Source: Mesorhizobium sp. (GTDB taxonomy: Bacteria; Pseudomonadota; Alphaproteobacteria; Rhizobiales; Rhizobiaceae). Taken from it: 64,000 nucleotides of DNA. The notes beneath the pieces are model-generated. The model was not told the DNA's origin, did no database searches, and saw nothing but the letters and a program-made list of their open reading frames with translations. The first letter of the stretch is position 1; every line of letters begins with the position of its first letter. The DNA is taken from positions 1 through 64,000 of the forward strand of contig NZ_JANINM010000553.1 in the NCBI RefSeq assembly GCF_024509055.1. The letters run 5' to 3'. This document shows, piece by piece, positions 16,170 through 23,899 of this stretch. The position numbers and the translations under genes are program-made.

Positions 16170-17390
16170 ATGAAGGTCGTCGCGCTCGAAACGCTGCAGC
16201 TGGCGGAGTTCCCTTTCCTGTTCTGGCTGCGGGTCCACACCGACGCGGGCCTTGTCGGCACGGGCGAGACCTTCTGGGCGCCCGGGCCGGTTGCCGCCTA
16301 CATCCATGACAATGTCGCGGCTTATCTCCTGGGCAAGGATCCGCGCGACATCGAGCTGCATGACCGCACGCTGGGCAGCGTTTATGTGGGCGCGCGCGAT
16401 TCCGGCGCGGAGGTTCGCGGCAATTCCGCCGTCAACATCGCGCTGTGGGACATCTATGGTCAGGCGCTGGGCGAGCCTGTCTGGCGCCTGCTCGGCGGGC
16501 GCACGCACCGGACCGTGCCGATCTACAACACCTGCGCCGGCTACAAGCATGTCCGCGCCACAAAGAGGAACGCCCTGTTCGAGCGCGGCGAGGACTGGTC
16601 GCTGAAAGCCGGCGATTCGAACGAAGGCCCGTACGAGGATCTGCTGGCCTGGCGTTACAATGCCGGCGAGCTTGCCAAGAGCCTGAAGTCGGAAGGCATC
16701 GGGGCGATGAAGATCTGGCCCTTCGACATTGCCGCCGAGGCGTCGAACGGCACCCGTATTTCACTGGCCGATCTCGACAAGGCGCTGGAGCCGTTCCGCA
16801 AGATACGCGACGCCGTCGGCCGCGACATGGAAATCATGGTCGAGCTGCATGGTCTCTGGACCTTGCCGCCTGTGCTGCGCATCGCCGAGGCGCTGAAGCC
16901 CTACGACGTCGCCTGGCTGGAAGAGCCGGTGCGCTACAACGAGCTCGATGCGATGGCCGAGCTTGCCCGCCACACCTCGATCCCTATCGCCGCCAGCGAG
17001 CGCCTGGCTTCGCGCCAGATGTTCAAGCAGCTGATCGACAAGCGCGCCGCGTCGGTGATCATGATCGACCTCGCCTGGTGCGGTGGCCTCTCGGAAGCGC
17101 GCAAGATCGCCAACATGGCCGAGGCAAGCGAGCTGCCGGTGACCTTGCATGACTGCACCGGGCCAATCGTCTATGCCGCCAGCTGCGCGCTGTCGGCGAC
17201 CTTGCCGAACGTCAACTACCAGGAAGCGGTGCGCGCCTATTTCACCGGTTGGTACACCGAGATCGTAGCCGATATTCCGCCGGTCGGTGACGGCCATGTC
17301 GCGCCGCTGGAAGGACCCGGGCTTGGGCTCAGCCTGCGGCCCGAGCTCTTCCAACGGCCGGATGCAACCGTCCGCATCACGAGAATCTAG
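16170..17390 (+). CDS. Enolase-superfamily dehydratase, second paralogue
   Basis: A 406-residue member of the mandelate racemase/muconate lactonizing superfamily, only distantly like the gene at 12223. The barrel shows MKIWPFD, metal ligands in MVELHGLW, WLEEP and ASER, then LHDCTGP with a His-Asp pair. Such residues suit an acid-sugar dehydratase. The ATG is preceded by GGGAGGAAG. It is transcribed divergently from the SDR/transketolase operon from a promoter region holding the LacI-type operator. A hairpin follows its stop codon and the ATTAT-N6-ATAAT site of the next operon follows that. Two dehydratases in one island suggest either stereoisomeric substrates or successive steps. Confidence 0.87.
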   Translation: MKVVALETLQLAEFPFLFWLRVHTDAGLVGTGETFWAPGPVAAYIHDNVAAYLLGKDPRDIELHDRTLGSVYVGARDSGAEVRGNSAVNIALWDIYGQALGEPVWRLLGGRTHRTVPIYNTCAGYKHVRATKRNALFERGEDWSLKAGDSNEGPYEDLLAWRYNAGELAKSLKSEGIGAMKIWPFDIAAEASNGTRISLADLDKALEPFRKIRDAVGRDMEIMVELHGLWTLPPVLRIAEALKPYDVAWLEEPVRYNELDAMAELARHTSIPIAASERLASRQMFKQLIDKRAASVIMIDLAWCGGLSEARKIANMAEASELPVTLHDCTGPIVYAASCALSATLPNVNYQEAVRAYFTGWYTEIVADIPPVGDGHVAPLEGPGLGLSLRPELFQRPDATVRITRI

Positions 17391-17398
17391 CTTCGTCA

Positions 17399-17414
17399 GG
17401 CTCTCATCAGAGCC
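17399..17414 (+). terminator. Hairpin after the enolase-superfamily gene
   Basis: GGCTCT and AGAGCC form a 6-bp stem with a 4-base loop, 8 bases after the stop codon. There is no T-run, so it may be a weak terminator or an RNA end stabiliser. Confidence 0.35.
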
Positions 17415-17421
17415 AGTAGAC

Positions 17422-17437
17422 ATTATGCTATTATAAT
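17422..17437. promoter_or_regulatory. Operator-like palindrome ATTAT-N6-ATAAT (site 2)
   Basis: ATTATGCTATTATAAT lies 82 bases before the GTG start of the E1 fusion gene. It matches the reverse complement of the site at 22559-22574 at 15 of 16 positions. It is probably bound by the HutC-type GntR protein encoded at 21735. Confidence 0.65.
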
Positions 17438-17519
17438 CTATGATCTGCCGAAGCGAGCAATCGAAAAGCTTGCGGCCGGCGCTTTGCCGCTGGCACGGGA
17501 CGGATCCAGGGAGGCTTTG

Positions 17520-19916
17520 GTGGCAAGTTCTGCGGCGCGCGCACGCTCGGATTTCAAGGGTCCGTCGAATCTGCCCGACCCGAAGATCCTGCTCGATCTG
17601 TTCGAGCGCATGGTGCTTCTGCGCCGCTTCGAGAGCATCGCCCAGATCGCCTGCCGCAAGGGCGAGACGCCCGGCTTCCTGCATCTCTATATCGGCGAGG
17701 AGGCGACAGGCGTCGGCGTCTGCGCGCATCTGCGCCAGACCGATTGGGTCACCTCCACCCATCGCGGCCACGGCCATGCGCTGGCGAAGGGCGCCCATCC
17801 CGGCCGGGTGATGGCCGAGCTTTTCGGCAAGGCAGACGGCATCTGCGGCGGCCGCGGCGGCACCATGCATCTGTATGACCGTTCGGTTGGCCTCTTCGGC
17901 ACCAACGGCATTGTCGCCGCCGGCATCGGCCATGCGGTCGGCATCGGCATGAGCGCTCGCCTGCAAGGCCGCGACGATATCGGCGTCGCCTTCTTCGGCG
18001 ATGGCGCTGCCAATCATGGCGGCTTCCACGAGGCGCTTAATTTCGCCGCGGTGCAGCGCGCGCCGGCGGTTTTCATCTGCGAGAACAACCTCTACGCCAC
18101 CGCCACGCCGCTGAAGTCGATCACGCTCAATCCCGAGATCGCCACCAAGGCCGCCTCCTATGGCATGCCCGGCGTCGCCGTCGACGGCAACGACGTCTTC
18201 GCTGTCTGGCTGGCCATGAAGGAAGCGACCGAACGTGCCCGCGCCGGCAAGGGCCCGACGCTGATCGAGGCCAAGACCTATCGCACCGTCGGTCACCACG
18301 AGGGCGATCCGGTCATCGGCACCTATCGCACACAAGAGGAACTCGACGCCTGGATCAAGCGCGATCCGATCGACATGTTCCGCAAGAAGCTGATCGAGGA
18401 CTATGGCGTCGCCGACGCCGAGGCGCTGGCCGCCATCGAGACGCGGGTCGAGAAGGTGGTCGAGGAAGCGCTGGCCTTCGCCCGCAATTCGCCCGAGCCG
18501 GACCCGGCGACCGTGCGCCAACATGTTTTCGCCGACCCGATCAATCCGCCCGCTGCCTTGCAGCCGCGTGTTGTCGGCGAGAGCCGCACACAAGGCTGGC
18601 TCGAAGCGGTGCGCGATGGCATCGCAGAGGAAATGCGCGCCAATCCGGCGATCCTCTATTTCGGCGAGGGCACCGGTGAGCGCGGCGGCAGCTTCGCCCA
18701 CACCAAGAACCTCTGGCACGAATTCGGCCCCGATCGCATGGTCGACACGCCGATCTCCGAACAGGGCTTCACCGCGGCTGCCGTCGGGGCATCTGCCACC
18801 GGCGCGCGCACGGTTTCGGACCTGATGTTCGCCGACTTCGCTTTCGAGACCGCTGGGCAGATCTTCCTCCAGGCCGCGAAACTCCGCTACATGACCAGCG
18901 GCATCATGAGCGCGCCGATGGTGGTGCGCGTCGGCGCCGGCGCGCTGCGAAGCTCGGGTCCGCACCATAGCGGCATCTATCATCCGGTCTTCGCGCATAT
19001 GCCTGGGCTCATCGTCTGCGTGCCTTCGACGCCGGCCGACGCCAAAGGCTTGATGAAGACGGCGCTTCGGGCGGGCGACCCGGTGATCATGCTCGAGCCC
19101 AAGGCGCTTTTCGCCTCCAAGGGTGAGGTGCCGGAGGGCGAGCATTTCGTTCCGTTCGGCGTCGCCCGCATCGCACGGGCCGGCAACGACATCACAATCG
19201 TCGCCGCCGGCCAGATGGTTCAGCGCGCGCTTGAGGCGGCGGATGCGCTGGCTGGCGAAGGCATCGAGACCGAGGTCATCGATCCGCGCACGATCATGCC
19301 GCTCGACATCGAGGCGATCGTCGCCAGCGTGCGCAAGACCCATCGCCTGCTGGTTGTCGACGAGGCCTGGGCGATGTGCGGCCTTGGCGGCGAGATCGGG
19401 CAAGCCGTCAACGAACTCGCCTTCGACGAACTCGATGCCCCGCCCGGAAGGCTGCATACCGCGCCGACCTCGCATCCTTTCGCACCGGTTCTGGAACGCG
19501 CCATGCTGGTCGACACGGCGCGCATCGCGCAAGGGGCGCGCGATGTCATCGCCGGCACGCCACCGGTTCCGGACCACTGGTACACGGTCGGCCTGAAAAG
19601 TGCCGCGCCAGCCAAGCCGGCTTCCGCGCCGGTCAAGCAGCAGCCGGCTGCGCCGGCGATTGCCGTTTCCGCGGCCAGCGACGACGAACCGGTGACGATG
19701 CCGTTCGGCGATCTCACCGTCAGCGAGGGCACCGTCGTCAAATGGCTGAAGGCGGTCGGCGACATCGTCAGGCAAGGCGAATTGATCGCCGAGATCGAGA
19801 CCGACAAGGCCGTGGTCGAGATCGAGGCGCCGGTCGGCGGAACGCTCACCGCCATCGACCAGCCGGTCGGCGCCGTGGTGCCGATGGGCGGTCGCATCGG
19901 CGGCATCAAGAAGTAA
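17520..19916 (+). CDS. 2-oxoacid (acetoin/pyruvate-type) dehydrogenase E1alpha-E1beta-lipoyl fusion
   Basis: A 798-residue three-part protein. Residues about 20-345 are E1alpha, with the thiamine diphosphate motif GDGAANHGG near 160 and ENN. Residues about 358-690 are E1beta, with EGTGERGG, TPISEQGF and GPHHSGIYHP. An Ala/Pro-rich linker then leads to a lipoyl domain (about 720-798) with the lipoylation lysine in ETDKAVVE near 762. The lipoyl domain normally sits on E2, so the arrangement is rare. GTG 17520 is chosen for the AGGGAGG site 6 bases upstream; the frame is open to TTG 17484. The gene is followed by a hydroxyacid dehydrogenase and an E2-like protein lacking its own lipoyl domain. 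The oxoacid substrate is unknown. Confidence 0.9.
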   Translation: MASSAARARSDFKGPSNLPDPKILLDLFERMVLLRRFESIAQIACRKGETPGFLHLYIGEEATGVGVCAHLRQTDWVTSTHRGHGHALAKGAHPGRVMAELFGKADGICGGRGGTMHLYDRSVGLFGTNGIVAAGIGHAVGIGMSARLQGRDDIGVAFFGDGAANHGGFHEALNFAAVQRAPAVFICENNLYATATPLKSITLNPEIATKAASYGMPGVAVDGNDVFAVWLAMKEATERARAGKGPTLIEAKTYRTVGHHEGDPVIGTYRTQEELDAWIKRDPIDMFRKKLIEDYGVADAEALAAIETRVEKVVEEALAFARNSPEPDPATVRQHVFADPINPPAALQPRVVGESRTQGWLEAVRDGIAEEMRANPAILYFGEGTGERGGSFAHTKNLWHEFGPDRMVDTPISEQGFTAAAVGASATGARTVSDLMFADFAFETAGQIFLQAAKLRYMTSGIMSAPMVVRVGAGALRSSGPHHSGIYHPVFAHMPGLIVCVPSTPADAKGLMKTALRAGDPVIMLEPKALFASKGEVPEGEHFVPFGVARIARAGNDITIVAAGQMVQRALEAADALAGEGIETEVIDPRTIMPLDIEAIVASVRKTHRLLVVDEAWAMCGLGGEIGQAVNELAFDELDAPPGRLHTAPTSHPFAPVLERAMLVDTARIAQGARDVIAGTPPVPDHWYTVGLKSAAPAKPASAPVKQQPAAPAIAVSAASDDEPVTMPFGDLTVSEGTVVKWLKAVGDIVRQGELIAEIETDKAVVEIEAPVGGTLTAIDQPVGAVVPMGGRIGGIKK

Positions 19917-19938
19917 TCATCGAACGCGAAGGGCAAGC

Positions 19939-20949
19939 ATGAAGATCCTGTGCGCCAACTGGCAAGCCGACGACGACGCCGAACTCGAGCGCAAGTACTA
20001 TCCCGATGTCGAGTTCGTCCTGGCGCGGTCGACCAACGACAAGGCGGCCGACCTCGACCCTGCCGTCTGCGAGACGGTCGACGCCGTGATCAACTACTCG
20101 CCGACGCACAATGTCGCTTCGGCGCCGACGGCGTTTCCCAAAGTGCGGATAGCCGTGCGCTCCGGTGTAGGCTTCGACAACATCGACACGAAAGGCTGGG
20201 GCGCGCGCAGGATTCCTGCCTGCAACGTGCCGGATTACGGCACGACGGAAGTCGCCGACCATGCCATCGGTTTGATGCTGGCGCTGACGCGCGGCACTTC
20301 GGCTTATGGCCCGGAGCTATCCGGCAACGGCGCCGGGGGGTGGCATTTCTCCAAGGCGCCGCTGGTTCGCCGGCACAAGGGCGCCACCTTTGGCGTCGTC
20401 GGCCTTGGCCGCATCGGTCTGGCGGCCGCGCGCCGCGCCTCCGCCTTCGACATGAAGGTGGTGTTTTATGACCCGCATCTCCTGTCAGGCGTCGACCTGT
20501 CGACCGGTTACGAGCGGGTTCATTCGCTCACCGAGTTGATGGGGCGGGCGGATGTCGTCAGCATCCACACGCCGCTCAGCGAGGAAACCCGCAATCTGCT
20601 AGGTGCTTCCGCCTTTGCCGCGGCCAAGTCCGGCCTTGTCCTGATCAACACCGCGCGCGGACCCATCGTCGACCTCGATGCGCTCGAGGCGGCGATGCGC
20701 AACGGCAATATCGCGGGCGCCGGCCTGGACGTGCTGCCCAGCGAACCCGGCGATCTCGACCATCCGCTGCTGGCGGCATGGCGGCGGCGGGAGCCGTGGA
20801 TCGCCAATCGGCTGATCGTCACCCCGCACGCAGCCTTCTACAGCCCGGCCGCGATGCGCGACCTGCGGCTGAAATCGATCGAGGTGGTGCATGCCTACCT
20901 CGCCGAGGGCCGGCTTACCAACTGCGTCAATGCCGAGTACCTGAAATGA
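19939..20949 (+). CDS. D-2-hydroxyacid dehydrogenase (CtBP-like)
   Basis: A 336-residue NAD-dependent dehydrogenase of the D-isomer-specific 2-hydroxyacid family. The Rossmann motif VVGLGRIG is near residue 155. NTARGPIVD carries the substrate arginine, and LIVTPHAAFYS has the catalytic His. The AFYS ending and RSGVGFDNID resemble the C-terminal-binding-protein branch. It would interconvert a 2-hydroxyacid and the 2-oxoacid that the adjacent E1 fusion could decarboxylate. It begins 22 bases after the fusion gene. Its stop overlaps the start of the E2-like gene (ATGA), so the three are one translationally linked unit under the site at 17422. Confidence 0.88.
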   Translation: MKILCANWQADDDAELERKYYPDVEFVLARSTNDKAADLDPAVCETVDAVINYSPTHNVASAPTAFPKVRIAVRSGVGFDNIDTKGWGARRIPACNVPDYGTTEVADHAIGLMLALTRGTSAYGPELSGNGAGGWHFSKAPLVRRHKGATFGVVGLGRIGLAAARRASAFDMKVVFYDPHLLSGVDLSTGYERVHSLTELMGRADVVSIHTPLSEETRNLLGASAFAAAKSGLVLINTARGPIVDLDALEAAMRNGNIAGAGLDVLPSEPGDLDHPLLAAWRRREPWIANRLIVTPHAAFYSPAAMRDLRLKSIEVVHAYLAEGRLTNCVNAEYLK

Positions 20950-21653
20950 ATGTCGCGGTCGCGCAGCGGCGGCGTCTTGCGGCCTCGCCCTATGCCCGCC
21001 GCCTGGCGCGCGAGCGCTCACTTCCGCTCGAAGCACTTCACGGCAGTGGACCCGGCGGCCGTATCCTGGCCGCTGATGTGATCGGCTTCGTCCCGGCGGC
21101 CGGTCCCGTCGAGCAAACGGTGAACAGCCATCGCACCGTCAGTGCGCCACGCATCGCTGCCTTTGCCACATCGATCGCGCTCGGCGCGCTGCGCGACTTG
21201 CAGGAAGCTCTGAAGAGTGCGGGCAAGACGCTCGACCTGGATGATATGCTGCTGCGCGCGGCCGGTCGCGCGATCGCTGAAGCCGGCCGTTCGTCCGAGG
21301 GAGCAATCGCCCTCGAACTGCCCGGCCGGCAGATGGTGGTCGCGGCAGTTCCGGAGATGCCGCTGGCGTCGCTGCGGGCGACACGGCTTGCGGCCCTGAC
21401 CAGCGACAGGGACGACGCTGCGGCGCCGGCGTTGCTGTCACTGCGATTGCTGCCGATGGCGGACATCCGGCCGGTCACGATGCCGCTTCTGCCAGGCCGC
21501 GCCATGCGCCTTACACTCTCAATCGGCACTCATGATGACGGCTGTGAGTGCCTATTGACCGCGGATGCCGCTCGCATCGAAGAAACGATCGCGGCGACAT
21601 TTCTCGCCGCCGTCAAAGCGGCTGTCGAAAACCCGTTGAGGCTTTTGGTCTAA
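20946..21653 (+). CDS. E2-like protein: E1/E3-binding domain plus shortened acyltransferase core
   Basis: A 235-residue relative of 2-oxoacid dehydrogenase E2. Residues about 12-45 are a peripheral subunit-binding domain (ASPYARRLARERSLPLEAL, then GPGGRILAADV). Residues about 75-235 resemble the catalytic core but are about 70 residues short. The catalytic HRxxDG is not present; the aligned place reads GTHDDG, in an altered context. No lipoyl domain is present; that domain is on the E1 fusion two genes upstream. The ATG forms an ATGA overlap with the hydroxyacid dehydrogenase. It probably scaffolds the complex and docks E3, while acyl transfer to CoA looks doubtful. Confidence 0.72.
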   Translation: MNVAVAQRRRLAASPYARRLARERSLPLEALHGSGPGGRILAADVIGFVPAAGPVEQTVNSHRTVSAPRIAAFATSIALGALRDLQEALKSAGKTLDLDDMLLRAAGRAIAEAGRSSEGAIALELPGRQMVVAAVPEMPLASLRATRLAALTSDRDDAAAPALLSLRLLPMADIRPVTMPLLPGRAMRLTLSIGTHDDGCECLLTADAARIEETIAATFLAAVKAAVENPLRLLV

Positions 21654-21693
21654 GGCGGTTGATGGCCTTCGGTGTTGCCTAGCCTCCGGCACG

Positions 21694-21709
21694 CTAAGCT
21701 ATTATAAAA
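21694..21709. promoter_or_regulatory. Weaker copy of the GntR operator-like motif (site 3)
   Basis: GCTAAGCTATTATAAA matches 12 of 16 positions of the site at 17422, including the GCTATTATAA core. It lies 25 bases before the GntR gene at 21735, as expected for autoregulation. Confidence 0.45.
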
Positions 21710-21734
21710 GCTTCGACGCAATGCGACGAGGCAC

Positions 21735-22505
21735 ATGGATAATTCGGCTCCTTCCATCGACAGTCTTCCCAGGCGCACGCTGGCCCGTGCGAACGGTCCG
21801 CTCTATCGCCAGCTCGCGGACCTGCTTCGCGAGCCCATCGGTAACGGCACTTTCCCGGTCGGCGGCGAGTTGCCGAAGGAGGCTGCCATAGCCGAGCACT
21901 TTGGCGTCAGCCTGATCACGGTGCGTCAGGCGCTGCGCGATCTCGAGGCTGACGGCTTGATCAAGAAACGTTCGGCCAAGCCTGCGGTCGTCGCCGCCCG
22001 CAATCCCGCGGTCAATTTGAGCTGGAAATTCAAGAATTTCGCCGACATGGCGGCCTTCACCAAGGATGCGCAGCTGGCTGTGAAATCCTACCGCAAGGAA
22101 GTCTCTCCGGTCCTTCAGCGCCATTTCGGCATGGGCAAGGACGAGGCGGGATATTGCCTGCGCAGCGTGCTGTCGATCGGCGAGCAGAGGAAGGCGCAGA
22201 TCACCACCTATTTCCCGCCCGACATCGGCTCCAGATTGAAGCGTGAGGACTTTTCCGACGTTCTGATCTTCCGCTCGGTGCAGAAGCGTCTCGGCCTGCG
22301 GCTCGACGTGGCGCATATCACGGTGCGCGCGGAAATCGCCGACGAAGCGGTTGCCGCCGACCTCGGCATTGCGCTCGGTGGCCCCGTGCTGACGGTGGAA
22401 ATGCTCTATCAGTCCGCCGACCAGCGCAGCATCGAGTTCTCCGTCGCCCGCCACCCGGCCGATATCTTCAGCATCACCTACGACGCGCTCAACGACCTGT
22501 CCTGA
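21735..22505 (+). CDS. GntR family regulator, HutC type (UTRA domain)
   Basis: A 256-residue regulator. The N-terminal winged helix runs from LYRQLADLLREPIGNG through AEHFGVSLITVRQALRDLEADGLI. The C-terminal half is a UTRA effector domain, recognisable from the region around TYFPPDIG and the end VEMLYQSADQRSIEFSVARHPADIF. HutC-type proteins sense small metabolites and usually repress. It sits between the E1/E2 operon and the ABC importer. Copies of ATTAT-N6-ATAAT lie before its own gene, before both neighbouring operons and before the SDR-like pair, so it probably governs the whole island. The effector is unknown but probably the imported compound or an early intermediate. Confidence 0.9.
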   Translation: MDNSAPSIDSLPRRTLARANGPLYRQLADLLREPIGNGTFPVGGELPKEAAIAEHFGVSLITVRQALRDLEADGLIKKRSAKPAVVAARNPAVNLSWKFKNFADMAAFTKDAQLAVKSYRKEVSPVLQRHFGMGKDEAGYCLRSVLSIGEQRKAQITTYFPPDIGSRLKREDFSDVLIFRSVQKRLGLRLDVAHITVRAEIADEAVAADLGIALGGPVLTVEMLYQSADQRSIEFSVARHPADIFSITYDALNDLS

Positions 22506-22558
22506 ACGGGCTCGAGAGCGGCATTTTCTGATGCCGGCGGATAGACAGGCTCATAAAA

Positions 22559-22574
22559 TTATAATAGCATGATA
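22559..22574. promoter_or_regulatory. Operator-like palindrome ATTAT-N6-ATGAT (site 4)
   Basis: ATTATAATAGCATGAT lies about 190 bases before the first binding-protein gene. It is the inverse of the site at 17422 with one mismatch. Together with the LacI-type operator at 22682 it implies control of the importer by two regulators. Confidence 0.62.
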
Positions 22575-22681
22575 GCTAGGCTGGAGCGCTAAGCTCTGGA
22601 GGAGTCGCGGGGAGGAGACCCGGCGGATTTCAACGCGAATGCCGCTCGCATGCGAGCTTCACGAAAATTGACATCCGTCAT

Positions 22682-22696
22682 TGGTACCGGTATCAA
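22682..22696. promoter_or_regulatory. LacI-type operator TGGTACCGGTATCAA upstream of the ABC importer
   Basis: This is the exact reverse complement of the 15-base site at 16086-16100 and is almost a perfect palindrome. It sits 72 bases before the first binding-protein gene and is probably bound by the LacI protein encoded at 11191. Confidence 0.7.
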
Positions 22697-22767
22697 TTTC
22701 GAGCCTGGATCCGGTCAAAGATGGCGCAGTTCATCGCCGACCGGGCAGGCGACAAAGGGAGGAGACC

Positions 22768-23832
22768 ATGAAATTAAGGAGCTTGAGCGCCTGCTTTGTG
22801 GCGCTTGCCGGGTTCGCGGTCTCGATGTCCTCGATGCCCGGCCACACCGAAGCGAAGAAGCCTTACCTTATCTATCTCTCGAACAATTTCGTCGGCAATG
22901 ACTGGCGCCAGCAGATGGAGCGCGTTGCCAAGGTTGCGGTCGACAAGGAGCCGTTGAAGGGCCGTGTCGATCTCAAGATCGAAAACGCCGAAGGCACCGT
23001 CCAAGCGCAGATCAATTCGCTGAACAACATCATCCGACAGAAGCCAGCCGCCATCCTGATCGACGCATCGTCGGCGGAGGCGCTGAACCCGACCATCAAG
23101 AAGGCCTGCGACGCCGGCATCATCGTGGTGAGCTTCGATCAGACCGTCACGGCGCAATGCGCTTATAAGGTGCATTCGGATTTCGACATCATGGCCAACA
23201 ACCAGGCCGAATGGATGGCATCCATCCTTGGCGGCAAGGGCAAGGTGTTGATGGATCGAGGGCTCGCCGGCGCGCCGATTTCCGAACAGTTCGAGAAGAA
23301 TTTCGGCGCGGTGCTGAAGAAGTATCCCGGCATCGAAATCGTCGGCTACTTCAACGGCAACTATGCGGCGGGTCCCGAGCAGGAAGGCGTCGCAAGCCTG
23401 CTCGCCGCTCATCCTGAGGTCGATGGCATCTTCTCGCAGGGCTACGGCACCGGCGCCATCAAGGCGCTGCAGAATGCCGACCGGCCGATGGTGCCGATCG
23501 TTGCCGCGGCCTTCAACGGGACCGGCGTCACCTGCGCCGAGACCAAGGGCGCCAAATGCTGGCTGGGCGCCAATCCGCCTTCGCTCTCCGCCGAGGCGAT
23601 CAAGCTTGCCGTCGATATACTCGACACCGGCAAGAAGCCGGCCGACACGACCGTGCTGTTCAATTCGCCCGGCCTGACGACAGATCTCGTCGACGCGAAA
23701 TACGCCCCGAACTCTTCAGCTGTGAAGATCGAGCTCGGCAAGACCGTATTCCCCGACCTTGCGCCCGGCCTTTCCTTGCCGGTGTCGCCGAGCTGGGTGG
23801 AGATCACGCCAAAGGAGGCTTCCGGAATCTGA
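22768..23832 (+). CDS. Sugar ABC transporter substrate-binding protein, copy 1
   Basis: A 354-residue periplasmic protein with a signal peptide (about residues 1-28, ending near GHTEA) and a type-I periplasmic-binding fold like ribose/xylose-binding proteins. The ATG has a strong GGGAGGAG site. It shares the stretch SNNFVGNDWRQQMERVA and much of the rest with the next gene, so the two are tandem paralogues. Both carry a Cys pair around TCAETKGAKC. The gene opens an importer operon: two binding proteins, ATPase, two permeases and a lactonase. Differences in the ligand-facing loops suggest distinct but related ligands. Confidence 0.9.
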   Translation: MKLRSLSACFVALAGFAVSMSSMPGHTEAKKPYLIYLSNNFVGNDWRQQMERVAKVAVDKEPLKGRVDLKIENAEGTVQAQINSLNNIIRQKPAAILIDASSAEALNPTIKKACDAGIIVVSFDQTVTAQCAYKVHSDFDIMANNQAEWMASILGGKGKVLMDRGLAGAPISEQFEKNFGAVLKKYPGIEIVGYFNGNYAAGPEQEGVASLLAAHPEVDGIFSQGYGTGAIKALQNADRPMVPIVAAAFNGTGVTCAETKGAKCWLGANPPSLSAEAIKLAVDILDTGKKPADTTVLFNSPGLTTDLVDAKYAPNSSAVKIELGKTVFPDLAPGLSLPVSPSWVEITPKEASGI

Positions 23833-23899
23833 TCCCGGCGGACGCTGTCGCCGCCAATCGACATCGCAATTTAGAAGCAAAAAATGGGAGGAGAAATTC

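Noticed and set aside
16761-19775. Minus-strand open frame of 1004 codons
   Set aside because: It lies opposite the clear E1 fusion gene. Its product is rich in Arg, Asp, Gly and His with no recognisable domain, as expected for the antisense of a GC-rich gene.
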